A stretch of DNA of 64,000 bases from Gordonia humi (lineage in GTDB: Bacteria > Actinomycetota > Actinomycetes > Mycobacteriales > Mycobacteriaceae). Position numbers and translations under genes: made by a program. Below the pieces are notes generated by a model that worked only from the letters and a program-made list of their open reading frames with translations, did no database searches and was not told the origin of the DNA. The stretch's first letter is position 1. Every line of letters starts with the position of its first letter. Location: positions 4,792,908 through 4,856,907 of the forward strand of contig NZ_JACIFP010000001.1 of assembly GCF_014197435.1 (NCBI RefSeq), in the 5' to 3' direction. Positions 24,133-36,151 of the stretch are shown here, piece by piece.

Positions 24133-24921
24133 GTGCGCCTGGCGACCTGGAACGTGAACTCGATCCGCGCGCGTTCGGAGGACGTCGTCGCGTGGATGAC
24201 CCGGCATGCGATCGACGTCCTGGCGCTGCAGGAGACCAAGTGCTCCGACGACCAGTTCCCGGTGATGAGTTTCGCCGCACACGGCTACGACGTCGCGATC
24301 TGCGGCGACGGCGGATACAACGGGGTCGCCATCGCGTCCCGCGCGGGTCTGACCGATGTGCACATCGGCTTCGACGGTCAGCCGACGTACAACGGCGTGC
24401 GCGAGTCGCGCGCGATCTCGGCGACATGCGGCGGCGTGCGCGTGTGGAGCCTGTACGTGCCGAACGGCCGGACACGGACCGATCCGCATATGAGTTACAA
24501 ACTGGAGTGGCTCGACGCCCTCGCCGACGTCACCAGACTCGAGCTCGGACACGATCCGGCCGCCCAAGTGGCGTTGGCCGGCGACTGGAACGTAGCACCG
24601 ACCGACGCCGACGTATGGGATCCCGAGCTGTTCGCCGACCGCACGCATACCTCCGACGCCGAGCGCGCCGCGTTCGCCCAGTTCGGCGCCGCCGGTTTCG
24701 TCGACAGTGCGGGACCGTTCGCACCCGGTCCGGACACGTACACGTTCTGGGACTACCAGGCCGGCCGATTGGAGCGCAACGAAGGCATGCGCATCGACTT
24801 CGCGCTGTGCTCGCCCGCACTGAACGACCGGGTCTTCGACGCCTTCATCGACGTCGCCGCCCGCAACGCCAAGGGCGCCAGCGACCACGCTCCGCTCGTC
24901 CTCGACGTCTCGTCCGCGTAG
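24133..24921 (+). CDS. xthA: Exodeoxyribonuclease III (AP endonuclease)
   Basis: The 262-residue EEP-fold nuclease cleaves at abasic sites and removes 3'-blocking groups in base excision repair. Motifs seen are WNVNSIRAR, the catalytic LQETKCSD with the metal-binding Glu, GDWNVAPTDAD, RIDFALCS and the terminal SDHAPLVLD. The start is GTG. It follows the barstar gene after 3 bp, so expression may depend on the promoter of the ribonuclease gene. Confidence 0.96.
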   Translation: MRLATWNVNSIRARSEDVVAWMTRHAIDVLALQETKCSDDQFPVMSFAAHGYDVAICGDGGYNGVAIASRAGLTDVHIGFDGQPTYNGVRESRAISATCGGVRVWSLYVPNGRTRTDPHMSYKLEWLDALADVTRLELGHDPAAQVALAGDWNVAPTDADVWDPELFADRTHTSDAERAAFAQFGAAGFVDSAGPFAPGPDTYTFWDYQAGRLERNEGMRIDFALCSPALNDRVFDAFIDVAARNAKGASDHAPLVLDVSSA

Positions 24922-24964
24922 ACCCGCCCCCGACTCCCCCGCCGGTGGAGTATCGAGGCCCCTC

Positions 24965-25315
24965 CTACACCGGCACCAGCGGGACCACTCCCGGATGCTC
25001 CTCGATGAACTTCCTGGTGAACGTGCAGACGGGACGGACTTTGAAGCCGTTGTCGCGCATGTACGACATGGCGCTTCCGGTCAGTCTGGTCGCGAGGCCG
25101 TGACCGGCGTACTCGTCGTACATGACGGTGTGCAGAATGGTCGCGATCGTGCCGTCGGGAGCGTCTTCGAGGCTGTAGCCCAGCACGCCGACGAGATCGC
25201 CCGCCACCCACAGTTCGAAGCGTTCCCGTTCCGGGTTGTGGACCACTTCGGAGATCTGTTGGAGCAGCGAACGAGCGGAATTCTGCGGCGCCTGATGGCG
25301 ATTCCTCAGATGCAT
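24965..25315 (-). CDS. Small GNAT-type N-acetyltransferase (YidJ/NATD1-like)
   Basis: The 116-residue protein is a minimal GNAT. It has RFELWVAGDLVGVLGYSLE, then ILHTVMYDEYAGHGLATRL with the acetyl-CoA loop GHGLATRL, and RPVCTFTRKFIEEHP. This short form matches the Gcn5-related NATD1/YidJ group of unknown substrate. The ATG at 25315 is chosen because GGGAGG lies 5 nt upstream; an in-frame start six codons earlier would overlap that site. It is convergent with xthA. Confidence 0.85.
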   Translation of the reverse strand: MHLRNRHQAPQNSARSLLQQISEVVHNPERERFELWVAGDLVGVLGYSLEDAPDGTIATILHTVMYDEYAGHGLATRLTGSAMSYMRDNGFKVRPVCTFTRKFIEEHPGVVPLVPV

Positions 25316-25456
25316 GACACCTCCCTGTGACAACGATCACAACACTACGTGGCGCAAGCAATGTGCCGCAACTCACACCAGTCTCATCTGCATCACGGTT
25401 AGGTGTGACTCGAGTTACCTGGAGAGGCCGACTGGAACCGCACCGCGGCTTGTGGT

Positions 25457-25462
25457 TAGAGT
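25457..25462 (+). promoter_or_regulatory. Possible -10 box for the thiC leader
   Basis: TAGAGT fits TANNNT and lies about 40 bp upstream of the TPP riboswitch. No good -35 match was found, so the assignment is tentative. Confidence 0.3.
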
Positions 25463-25499
25463 GGCACCGTGCGCTGTGAGCGCACACACAACTGCACAC

Positions 25500-28127
<2,628 letters not shown>

Positions 28128-28190
28128 GCGCCCCGTTCGCGACGCGGCCGCTCCGCGACACCGGTGTGCCTGCCGAGCCGAGGCGCCGCG

Positions 28191-28883
28191 TCACGCCGTA
28201 ACGGGCGCGGTGACCGGCCGCGCGTCCCGCTTGGCCACCACCAGTGCGATGAACGAGGCGGAGAAGAAGCACAGCGCGCCGATGAAGGTGCCGGTGTTGG
28301 CCAGCACCGCGTCCACGGTGTTACCGGTCCTACTGACGAAGCCGCCGACGGCCGACACTCCGAACGCAATACAGCCCAGCATGTTGATCTGACCGCACCA
28401 CCAGTCCGAACTCCGCGGCGCCCACACGCGACCGTCGGTGTGTTTCAACGCGACCAAGACGAACCAACCGCTGACGAGGAAGAACACCGATCCGCCCGCG
28501 TCCGGATTCCAGACCAGCTGCTGGGTGCCGTGCACCGACTTGATGTACAGCGCGGCCGTGGTGCTCACATTGAACAGCACGGTGCCGACCGACTGCGTCG
28601 ACGCGGCGAGCCACTCGGCGCGGAACATCGTGCCCGATCCGTAGGAGACCTTCGTCGTCATCGCACCCGAGAGCGCCAACTGCACCAGGCCCGCGGCCGT
28701 GAAGAACCACGCCCCGATGAAATACGAGACGTTCGACGCCGTCGCACCGGCCCACGTACCGAACCCGGGGGCCGACCCCAACGCGAACAGGAACGACCCG
28801 ATCATGAATCCGATGCACTGTTTGGCCAGTGTCGGCATCAGGAGCCGTCCGACGAACGAACCGCGGGCGACGCTCACACGCAT
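28191..28883 (-). CDS. Six-TM membrane protein next to glutamate decarboxylase
   Basis: The 230-residue protein has six predicted membrane helices, near residues 15-38, 50-74, 85-112, 125-146, 160-182 and 195-220. It has internally similar motifs such as IGSFLFALGSAPGF and YFIGAWFFTAAG, somewhat like two YrhK-type units. No transporter family was recognised, and it is not a GadC-type antiporter. It lies 67 bp downstream of gadB on the same strand, so a role in acid or GABA physiology is possible but unproven. The ATG at 28883 follows GAGAGGT closely; a TTG eight codons earlier is less likely. Confidence 0.7.
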   Translation of the reverse strand: MRVSVARGSFVGRLLMPTLAKQCIGFMIGSFLFALGSAPGFGTWAGATASNVSYFIGAWFFTAAGLVQLALSGAMTTKVSYGSGTMFRAEWLAASTQSVGTVLFNVSTTAALYIKSVHGTQQLVWNPDAGGSVFFLVSGWFVLVALKHTDGRVWAPRSSDWWCGQINMLGCIAFGVSAVGGFVSRTGNTVDAVLANTGTFIGALCFFSASFIALVVAKRDARPVTAPVTA

Positions 28884-28950
28884 ACCTCTCTTCTGAAGAA
28901 ACGCCAAAGGACGTCCCGCGTCGCGAACGACTCGGGACGTCCCGCACCGG

Positions 28951-30330
28951 TCAGTGGTGGAAGGCCGAGGTCTGGCCCTCGGTCGGCATCGGACCGGTCA
29001 GACGCTCGAGGAACTCGACCTCGGTCTTGATGTCGGCGAGCAGTGAGCCGGCCAGATCCTTGCTCAGCCCGGCACGCACGACGATGCGCTGCACGGTGAC
29101 CTCGGCGAGATCGTCGGCGAGCGGGTAGGCGGGAACCTGCCAGCCCTTCATCCGCAGACGGTCCTGGAGATCGTAGAGAGTCCAGTTGTCGGTGTATCCC
29201 TTGCGCATCCGCCACGCGAACACCGGGATCGTGTCGCCCTTGCTGACGAGTTCGAACGGCGCCATCTCGGCGATCGACGCCGAGAGGTACTGGGCGACGT
29301 CGAGCGACCCCTGCTGGACCTCGCGGTAGCCCTCCTTGCCCAGACGCAGGAACTGGTAGTACTGCAGCAGGACCTGCGCGCCCGGGCGCGAGAAGTTCAG
29401 CGCCAGGGTCGGCATGTCGCCGCCCAGGTAGGCGCAGTGGAAGATCAGGCTCTCGGGCAGAGCGTCCTTGTCACGCCACACGATCCAGCCGACACCCGGG
29501 TACACGAGGCCGAACTTGTGGCCCGAGGTGCTGATGGACGCGACGCGGTCGACGCGGAAGTCCCAGTTGAGCTCGGGCTGGCAGAACGGGGCGATCATCG
29601 CGCCGGACGCGCCGTCGATGTGGATGTTCACGTCCAGGCCGGTATCGGCCTGGATCTGGTCGAGCTTGGCCGCGATCTCCTCGACCGGCTCGTAGGCGCC
29701 GGTGTAGGTCTGGCCCATGATCGCGACGACGCCGATGGTGTTCTCGTCGACGTACTTCTCGAGGTCGTGGCCGTCGAGGAACAGGTGGTCCTCGGTGATC
29801 GGCACCCAACGGGGCTCCACCTCGAAGTAGTTGCAGAACTTCTCCCAGCACACCTGAACGGCGGTCGAGAGCACCAGGTTCGGCGCCTCCGTCGACTTGC
29901 CCTCGGCCTTGCGCTTGGTCTGCCAGCGGCGCTTGAGCGCCAGGCCGCCGAGCATGCACGCCTCGGACGAGCCGATCGTCGAGGTGCCGATCGAGTTCTC
30001 CACGTCCGGGTTGTGCCACAGGTTGCCCAGGATCCGCCAGCAGCGGTCCTCGATCTCGGCGGTCGCCGGATACTCGTCCTTGTCGATCATGTTCTTGTCG
30101 ACGGTCTGCATGTACAGGAGCTGGGCTTCCTTGTCCATGTACGTCGAGACGAACGTCGCCATGTTCAAGCGCGAGTTTCCGTCGAGCATCGCCTGGTCGT
30201 GGACGATCTGGTACGCGGTGCTCGGCAGGAGCATCCCGTCTGCCATCTCGTGGCGCGGCAGCGACGACTGCTCGCCGAGCCGGTTGAACACCGGGCTGAG
30301 AGCCATCCGCTGGTAGTCCTTGTCGGCCAT
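28951..30330 (-). CDS. gadB: Glutamate decarboxylase
   Basis: The PLP enzyme converts glutamate to GABA and CO2, consuming a proton. It has 459 residues. The PLP lysine lies in STSGHKFGLVYPG, the cofactor-pairing Asp in NIHIDGASG, and further family motifs are TIGSSEACMLGG and VVAIMGQTYTGAYEP. The C-terminus ends in two histidines (AFHH), reminiscent of the pH-responsive tail of E. coli GadB. An AGGAGAAG site precedes the ATG. A membrane protein follows downstream; no glutamate/GABA antiporter is seen in the window. Confidence 0.95.
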   Translation of the reverse strand: MADKDYQRMALSPVFNRLGEQSSLPRHEMADGMLLPSTAYQIVHDQAMLDGNSRLNMATFVSTYMDKEAQLLYMQTVDKNMIDKDEYPATAEIEDRCWRILGNLWHNPDVENSIGTSTIGSSEACMLGGLALKRRWQTKRKAEGKSTEAPNLVLSTAVQVCWEKFCNYFEVEPRWVPITEDHLFLDGHDLEKYVDENTIGVVAIMGQTYTGAYEPVEEIAAKLDQIQADTGLDVNIHIDGASGAMIAPFCQPELNWDFRVDRVASISTSGHKFGLVYPGVGWIVWRDKDALPESLIFHCAYLGGDMPTLALNFSRPGAQVLLQYYQFLRLGKEGYREVQQGSLDVAQYLSASIAEMAPFELVSKGDTIPVFAWRMRKGYTDNWTLYDLQDRLRMKGWQVPAYPLADDLAEVTVQRIVVRAGLSKDLAGSLLADIKTEVEFLERLTGPMPTEGQTSAFHH

Positions 30331-30397
30331 GTCTTCTCCTATTTTCTGGTCAGCGAATCAAATGTGTCGGGAAGGCACAGGTCACGCCTGTACCGGG

Positions 30398-32278
30398 TCA
30401 GACTTCGACTGGCGGATAGAGCCTGTCCATCGTGTACTGCCGGTTTCTTCGAGCGGCGAACGTCGACACGATCAGGCACAGGAGCGTGATCCCGATGAGG
30501 ACCGCGAACGCCACCCAGAATCGATAATCGACGCCGCCCATGATCATTTGTCTCAACCCGTTGACGGTATATGTCATCGGATCCACCCAATGGATGTACT
30601 GGAATGGTTTCGTCGTCGTCTGAACGGGGTATATACCGCCGGCAGAAGTCAGCTGAATCATCAAGAACGCCAACGTGACCACACGGCCGACGGCTGGACC
30701 GAACAATGCGTTGAACATCTGAATTATCGCGAGGAACGTCGCGACCACCAACACCATGAATCCGAATGTGCCGAAAAGATGCGCCGGTTTCATGCCGACC
30801 GCGTACACGGTCACGAGGTACAGGATCAGGGCCTGCAGGACGCCGACGCCGAACGTGGGAGCGTACGAGGCGAGCACGGCGCGCACCGAGTTCAGCCCCT
30901 GTGCGATCGGACGGGACTGCAACGGTGTGAACAGCATCCAGGCGATGATGCCGCCGACGAACAGCGCCAGGGAGAAGAAGAACGGCGCGAAGCCGGTGCC
31001 GAAGGTCTCGGCCTCGTTCTTGTACTTCTCCTCCAGGGTCACCGGCGCCGCCAGAGTCTTGGCGAGCGCGTCCTGCTGGGCCTTGGTCCACTTCGGGATG
31101 GCGTCGCCGGCCTCGTCGAGACCGCTCGCGAGCTGCGCCGAACCGGTCTGCAGTTCGCCCAGACCGGACGACAGCTCATTCGCACCGTCGCTGAGCTCGG
31201 TCATGTCCGAGCGGACCGTCATGATGTCGTTGTGCAGCGCACCGGTCTCGGCCAGGCCGAGGAAGGTGTTCAGCGGGCTGCCCGGCGTGTTGAACTGCGA
31301 CGAGATCAACGACGAGTCGGACTGCAGCTGAGTGAGGGTGTTGTCGGCGTCGGGGCCGAGCCCCTGCGTCGTCAGGTACTGCTTGGCCGGCGCGAGGGTC
31401 GACGCGAGCGCGCGCATCGACGGGTCACGGCTGTTCGACAGACGCGAGACGACCGTGTCCAGGGCGTTCGCCGCCCGCGACTGGGCCCCCGCCGCGTCGC
31501 TCATCACCGTGTTCAGCTTGGTCACGTTCGTGTCGATGCGGGTCGACGCCGCCTTCACCTCGGCGGGGCTGAGTCCGCCCCCGTCGCTCGTCAGAGACAC
31601 GAGCGGATCGGTGGCCTTCAGCACGGCACTGGAGAGTTCGTCGACGCCCCCGGCCAGCTGTTTGCCGCCGGAGTTCGCGGTCACCAGCCCCGCGGCGAGC
31701 TCATTGGCGCCGTCGATGGCCTCGGTGACCTTCGGCAGCATGCCGCCGACCTGCTGGAAGACGATGTCGAAGGTCTGGGTGCCGACCTGCGCCGACACGT
31801 TCGCCACGACCTGCTGAGCGGCGTCGCCGCCGAGGACCGACGCCAGATAGTTGTTGGCGTCGTTGTACGTGAAGATCAGTTGAGCCGATCTCGCGTTGCC
31901 GGACGTCGGCGATACGACGGCCTGGCTGAAGTCCTTGGGCAGGGTGATCGAGAAGTAGTACTTGCCGTGGTCCACGCCGTCGGTGGCCTCGGACTCGGAG
32001 ACCACGTCGAGGTCGAGTTGCTTGGACTCCAGGAGTCCCTGGACCACCTGCTCGCCGGCCTTCAACTCCTTGCCGTCCATCTGCGCGCCGGTGTCCAGAT
32101 TCACCAGGGCGATCGGGATCCGGTTGACCTCGTTGAACGGGTTCCAGAACGCCCACAGGTAGAGCGCGCCGTACATCAACGGCATCAGGATGATGACAGC
32201 GAACGCCAACCTCGGCATCCTGCCGCGGTAGTAACGCTTGAAGTCGCTGCCCGGGGAGAATGCTGCGAGCATCTTCAT
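30398..32278 (-). CDS. YhgE/Pip-type ABC-2 membrane protein
   Basis: The 626-residue protein has the YhgE/Pip architecture. There is one N-terminal helix (about 24-46, LAFAVIILMPLMYGALYLWAFW), then an extracellular domain of about 370 residues with repeated DGANELAAGL / DGANELSSGLGELQ hydrophobic heptad-like units. Five C-terminal helices follow (about 420-610), related to ABC-2 permeases. Relatives include phage-infection protein Pip and the membrane part of type VII-linked EsaA. The start overlaps the stop of an ABC ATPase-like gene by four bases, so the two should form a complex. The transported substrate is unknown. Confidence 0.9.
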   Translation of the reverse strand: MKMLAAFSPGSDFKRYYRGRMPRLAFAVIILMPLMYGALYLWAFWNPFNEVNRIPIALVNLDTGAQMDGKELKAGEQVVQGLLESKQLDLDVVSESEATDGVDHGKYYFSITLPKDFSQAVVSPTSGNARSAQLIFTYNDANNYLASVLGGDAAQQVVANVSAQVGTQTFDIVFQQVGGMLPKVTEAIDGANELAAGLVTANSGGKQLAGGVDELSSAVLKATDPLVSLTSDGGGLSPAEVKAASTRIDTNVTKLNTVMSDAAGAQSRAANALDTVVSRLSNSRDPSMRALASTLAPAKQYLTTQGLGPDADNTLTQLQSDSSLISSQFNTPGSPLNTFLGLAETGALHNDIMTVRSDMTELSDGANELSSGLGELQTGSAQLASGLDEAGDAIPKWTKAQQDALAKTLAAPVTLEEKYKNEAETFGTGFAPFFFSLALFVGGIIAWMLFTPLQSRPIAQGLNSVRAVLASYAPTFGVGVLQALILYLVTVYAVGMKPAHLFGTFGFMVLVVATFLAIIQMFNALFGPAVGRVVTLAFLMIQLTSAGGIYPVQTTTKPFQYIHWVDPMTYTVNGLRQMIMGGVDYRFWVAFAVLIGITLLCLIVSTFAARRNRQYTMDRLYPPVEV

Positions 32279-33039
32279 ACGATTCGATCTCCGTGCTCGA
32301 GACGAACGAACTCGTCGTCGGTCAGATTGGGAACGTCCACGACGTCGGTGATCCCGTCGACCGGGTCGACGCCGTTGACGTCGGCCGTGATCACGGTCTG
32401 CTCACGACCGAGATCGATGAGCCGTTCCAACATCAGGGCGGCGCTCGCGGTGTTCCGCAGGTTGTCGATTCCGCCGACGACGAGAAGCTCCGGTCGGCGG
32501 ATGTTGGCCATGGCGATCCGGAACAGCGCACCGGTGAGCTCGGGAAGCTCCTCGACGTAGGCGTCCAGCGTGGGCAGTGTCAGCGGGCCGAACACCGGGC
32601 GGCACAGCCGCTCCAGATCGTCGGCGGTCGACTGCCCGACGAACTTGTACCAGGGCGCCGTCCAACGAAGCTGTTCGGTCAGCACGTCGTGCACGCGGAT
32701 GGTCTGCTCGATCTCGTCGACCTCGTCGACGAAACCGAGGGCCGAACGCGAGAACAGTCGGTGCGCGGAATTGCGCCTGCCGAACGAGTCGAGGGTTCCC
32801 GCCGTCGGCTTCATCCGCCCGGCCAGGGTGAGGAGAAGCGCGGTCCGGCCGCGGCCTCCGGACCCGACGAGGACGGTCACACCACCGCGTCGGATGTCCA
32901 GGTCGACCGGTCCGTAGATGTGACCCCAGGACGCTTTGACCTGCATATCGCGTGCCTGCAGAATCGTCTCTCTGGGCAGCACGGTCTCCACTGTGGGAGC
33001 CTCATCGGAGAACGATTCGGCACCGTAGGGCTCAGTCAT
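32275..33039 (-). CDS. Degenerate ABC transporter ATP-binding protein
   Basis: The 254-residue protein keeps the ABC nucleotide-binding fold (an IYGPVDLDIRRGGVTVLVGS start), but every catalytic motif is altered. Walker A reads GSGGRGRT with Arg65 instead of Lys. The LSGGQ signature region reads ELPELTGALFRIAMA. Walker B reads LLVVGGID, lacking both the Asp and the catalytic Glu (about 185-192). Nucleotide hydrolysis is therefore doubtful. It is translationally coupled to a YhgE/Pip permease gene. The ATG at 33039 is chosen because upstream sequence is not ABC-like; the ribosome site is weak. Confidence 0.85.
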   Translation of the reverse strand: MTEPYGAESFSDEAPTVETVLPRETILQARDMQVKASWGHIYGPVDLDIRRGGVTVLVGSGGRGRTALLLTLAGRMKPTAGTLDSFGRRNSAHRLFSRSALGFVDEVDEIEQTIRVHDVLTEQLRWTAPWYKFVGQSTADDLERLCRPVFGPLTLPTLDAYVEELPELTGALFRIAMANIRRPELLVVGGIDNLRNTASAALMLERLIDLGREQTVITADVNGVDPVDGITDVVDVPNLTDDEFVRLEHGDRIV

Positions 33040-33460
33040 CGATGCGCCCGTTTCGACGAGCGTGAATATCGGCTTTCCCCACACGGACCGAGAATTCCCC
33101 TCGGTCTGAAGGACCTGCTGAGAAACCCCCGTCTAGAGCGTCGACACCGATCCGGTGACAAGAATAAGCCATGGCAGAAGCATAGTTAAGCCCCTCAGCA
33201 GACGTTAAGCAATGGTTCGGGGCCTCGGGTCGGTCCGAACCCACCGTCGCCCCGCCTTACCCCGCGCCGTAGCGACTACCTGCGGTTTCCGCCAATGCAC
33301 GGATGCGTGATGATTGCCTCGGGCGTCACTGAGCGGACAAACATGTCACAGTTTTCAGCGCCGATGGCAGGTAATTGCGCATACGCAACTTCGATGCGTG
33401 ACGCCCGCCCGGGACGTCTCCGCGCACCCGTCACGGCACGCGTTCAGGGTCCGCCGGGTG
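33040..33460. other. 421-bp intergenic region without a gene
   Basis: No credible coding frame was found. The region is less GC-rich than its surroundings. It contains a promoter for the ABC/YhgE operon, small hairpins at 33086-33106 (GACCGAG/CTCGGTC) and 33214-33241 (GGTTCGG/CCGAACC), and a TTGCG-CATA-CGCAA palindrome at 33375-33388. The right end holds the 3' side of the acyl-CoA dehydrogenase operon, with no clear terminator. Confidence 0.6.
33161..33189 (-). promoter_or_regulatory. Promoter of the pseudo-ABC/YhgE operon
   Basis: On the minus strand TTAACT (33189-33184) and TATTCT (33166-33161) are separated by exactly 17 bp, a good vegetative promoter pattern. It predicts a 5' leader of about 115 nt, which includes the hairpin at 33086-33106. 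Confidence 0.5.
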
Positions 33461-34681
33461 TCAGCGCTCTGTGCGCTTGCGGAGCTCGGCCTTGGCCAGC
33501 GAGTTCTTGTGAACCTCGTCGGGACCGTCGGCGAAGCGCAGCGTACGGATGCCCGCGTACGCCTCGGCGAGCGGGAAGTCCTGCGACAGACCGCCGGCGC
33601 CGTGCACTTGGATCGCCTTGTCGAGGATCCATTGGACGGTACGCGGGGTGGCGATCTTGATCGCCTGGATCTCGCTGTGCGCCCCCTTGTTTCCGACGGT
33701 GTCCATCAGCCATGCGGTCTTGAGGACCAGAAGTCGCAGCTGCTCGATGCGCACGCGCGATTCGGCGATCCAGTCGCGGATCACACCCTGCTCGGCGAGC
33801 GGGCGACCGAACGCGACACGAGCGGATGCACGGTCGCACATCAACTCGACGGCGCGCTCGGCGAGGCCGATCGATCGCATGCAGTGGTGGATGCGCCCCG
33901 GTCCCAGACGGGCCTGCGCGATGGCGAAACCGGCGCCCTCGTCGGCGATGACGTTCGCGACCGGCACGCGGACGTCGGTGAACTTCAGTTCGGCATGTCC
34001 GCCGTGGCTGTGGTCGTCGTAGCCGAAGACCTCCATACCGCGGATCACCTCGACGCCCGGGGTGTCCCGCGGGACGAGGATCTGCGACTGCTGCCGGTGA
34101 CGCGGCGCCTCCGGATCCGTCTTGCCCATCACGATGAGGATCTTCGCGTTCGGATTCATCGCACCGGTGATCCACCATTTGCGACCGTTGACGACGTACT
34201 CGTCGCCGTCGCGGCGGATCGACAGCTCGATGTTGGTCGCATCCGAGCTCGCGACGTCCGGTTCGGTCATCGCGAATGCCGAGCGGATCTCGCCGTCGAG
34301 CAGCGGGCGCAGCCACTGCTCCTGCTGGGCCGCGGTGCCGAACTCGTTGAGGACCTCCATGTTTCCGGTGTCCGGCGCGGCGCAGTTGAAGACGGCGGGT
34401 GCCAGCTGCGGGCTGCGGCCGCTGAGCTCGGCGAGCGGAGCGTACTGCAGGTTGGTCAGCCCCGCACCGTTCTCGCCGGGCAGGAAGAAGTTCCAGTAGC
34501 CGCGCGAGCGCGCCTCGCCGCGCAGTTCGGCCAGCACCGGCACGCTGTCCCAGGCCCACTTGTCGTCGAGCTGGGCGAGCTGGTCGTGAAAGACCTGCTC
34601 ATTCGGGTAGACGTGGCTGTCCATGAAGGCGCTGACGCCCTCGATCAGCTCGCGGGTCTCGTCGTCGAATGCGAATTCCAT
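33461..34681 (-). CDS. Acyl-CoA dehydrogenase, ACAD10/11-like (LvaC-like)
   Basis: The 406-residue FAD enzyme resembles the dehydrogenase half of ACAD10/11. Features: [72 protein letters not shown], and the C-terminal [14 protein letters not shown]. It starts one base after the stop of an APH-type kinase gene, the partner that is fused to it in animals. Together they may convert phosphorylated 4-hydroxyacyl-CoA; alternatively it is an ordinary FadE. It is the last gene of a four-gene operon. Confidence 0.9.
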   Translation of the reverse strand: MEFAFDDETRELIEGVSAFMDSHVYPNEQVFHDQLAQLDDKWAWDSVPVLAELRGEARSRGYWNFFLPGENGAGLTNLQYAPLAELSGRSPQLAPAVFNCAAPDTGNMEVLNEFGTAAQQEQWLRPLLDGEIRSAFAMTEPDVASSDATNIELSIRRDGDEYVVNGRKWWITGAMNPNAKILIVMGKTDPEAPRHRQQSQILVPRDTPGVEVIRGMEVFGYDDHSHGGHAELKFTDVRVPVANVIADEGAGFAIAQARLGPGRIHHCMRSIGLAERAVELMCDRASARVAFGRPLAEQGVIRDWIAESRVRIEQLRLLVLKTAWLMDTVGNKGAHSEIQAIKIATPRTVQWILDKAIQVHGAGGLSQDFPLAEAYAGIRTLRFADGPDEVHKNSLAKAELRKRTER

Positions 34682-34682
34682 G

Positions 34683-35699
34683 TCAGTTCTCCTTCAGTGC
34701 GGCGAGCCCCGCGTCGAGCAGTCCGTACACGCCCTCGCCGATCTGCGAGAAGCCGTCGCCGACCGTCTGGCCGTTGACGAAGCGGTAGTGGATTCCTTCG
34801 ACGATGCCCGCCAGTTTGAAACAGCTCAGGGCGATGTAGAAGCCGAGGTCCGACAGATCACGGTCGCTGCCCGCGGCGTACCGGGCGATCACCTCGTCCT
34901 CGCTCAGGTAACCGGGGGCCTCCGTCGCATCGGCGACGGTGTCCGGCGAGAACTTCGCCATGCGGCCGTAGACCAGCATCAGCGCGAGGTCCGTGAGCGG
35001 GTCGCCGATCGTCGACAGCTCCCAGTCGACGACGCCGACGACGCGGTCGTCGCCGTCGACGAGGACGTTGTCGAGCCGGTAGTCGCCGTGCACGATCCCG
35101 GGCGCGGTGTCGGCCAGAACCCGCTGCGACAGTTCGGCGTACAGCGCCTCCATCGTCGGGAGCTCACGGGTGTGCGCGGCCTCGAACTGCTTGTGCCACC
35201 GCTCGACCTGACGCCCGAGGAAGCCCTCGGGACGGCCGAAGTCGGCCAGCCCGACCTCCGCCGGGTTCACGCGGTGCAGTTCGGCGAGGACGTCGACGAA
35301 GTTCTCCGACATCGCCCTGGTCCGCTCGGCGCCGACGGCGGCGAGGTCGGCCTTGGAGCGGTAGGTGGCACCGTCGACGCACTCCATGACGTAGAACGGG
35401 GCGCCGAGCACGTCCGGATCGTCACACAGCGCGTACATCGCGGGCACGGGCACGGGAGTCGGCGCGAGCGCCGACATCATGCGGTGTTCGCGGACCATGT
35501 CGTGGGCGGTCGCCAGCAGGTGCCCCACCGGCGGCCGACGCAGAATCCACACCGCCGTCCCGTCGGTGATCCGGTACGTCAGGTTCGACTTTCCACCGGC
35601 GATCAACGTCGCGCTCAGCTGCGAGCCCGCGCCGTCGACGTGCTCGGGAAGCCAGCGGCCGAGGACATCCAGGTCGAGTCCGGGATGCGGCTGCGTCAT
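34683..35699 (-). CDS. APH-type phosphotransferase (ACAD10/11 N-domain / LvaA-like kinase)
   Basis: The 338-residue protein-kinase-like fold enzyme belongs to the aminoglycoside phosphotransferase group. Landmarks: [12 protein letters not shown] (nucleotide loop), the catalytic [15 protein letters not shown] (Asp, Asn), and [18 protein letters not shown]. This subgroup is found fused to, or beside, acyl-CoA dehydrogenases, and in known cases phosphorylates 4-hydroxyacyl-CoA rather than antibiotics. The ATG overlaps the stop of the upstream MaoC gene (ATGA). The long open frame further upstream is antisense noise over MaoC. Confidence 0.9.
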   Translation of the reverse strand: MTQPHPGLDLDVLGRWLPEHVDGAGSQLSATLIAGGKSNLTYRITDGTAVWILRRPPVGHLLATAHDMVREHRMMSALAPTPVPVPAMYALCDDPDVLGAPFYVMECVDGATYRSKADLAAVGAERTRAMSENFVDVLAELHRVNPAEVGLADFGRPEGFLGRQVERWHKQFEAAHTRELPTMEALYAELSQRVLADTAPGIVHGDYRLDNVLVDGDDRVVGVVDWELSTIGDPLTDLALMLVYGRMAKFSPDTVADATEAPGYLSEDEVIARYAAGSDRDLSDLGFYIALSCFKLAGIVEGIHYRFVNGQTVGDGFSQIGEGVYGLLDAGLAALKEN

Positions 35700-36151
35700 C
35701 AGAACGCCAGCACCGACACGGTCTCGGCGACGCATGCGGGCTTGTCGCCGCCCTCGCGTTCGACGGTGACGCGGTTGATCACCTGGTACCCGGCGGCCGT
35801 CTCCGTGACCGACACGATCTCGACGCCCGCGCGCACGCGCGAGCCGACCGGGACCGTCGACGGGAAGCGGACCTTGTTGCTGCCGTAGTTGATGCCCATG
35901 GTGTTGCCCTCCACCTTGTACACCTGCCACGACAGCATCGGGATCAGCGACAGCGTCAGATAGCCGTGCGCGATGGTGGCGCCGAACGGTCCGGATGCCG
36001 CGCGCTCGGGATCGACGTGGATCCACTGGTGGTCGCCGGTCGCGTCGGCGAACTTGTCGATGCGGGCCTGGTCGATCTCGACCCAGTCGGAGTAGCCGAG
36101 GTGCGTGCCCTCGGCGGCTTTGAGCTCATCGGCGCCGTTGAGGATTCTCAT
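35699..36151 (-). CDS. htdZ: MaoC-like (R)-specific enoyl-CoA hydratase
   Basis: This single hot-dog-fold hydratase has 150 residues. The hydratase-2 motif is complete: FADATGDHQWIHVDPERA, with catalytic Asp and His, followed by PFGATIAHGYLTLSLIPML. The sequence closely resembles M. tuberculosis HtdZ (Rv0130) as recalled. It hydrates trans-2-enoyl-CoA to (R)-3-hydroxyacyl-CoA. Its ATG overlaps the stop of the SDR gene upstream, and its stop overlaps the kinase start, so it is the second gene of the coupled operon. Confidence 0.93.
   Translation of the reverse strand: MRILNGADELKAAEGTHLGYSDWVEIDQARIDKFADATGDHQWIHVDPERAASGPFGATIAHGYLTLSLIPMLSWQVYKVEGNTMGINYGSNKVRFPSTVPVGSRVRAGVEIVSVTETAAGYQVINRVTVEREGGDKPACVAETVSVLAF

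Noticed and set aside
34683..35699. Aminoglycoside resistance phosphotransferase
   Set aside because: The APH fold is present, but the gene is coupled to acyl-CoA enzymes, which points to acyl-CoA metabolism rather than antibiotic resistance.
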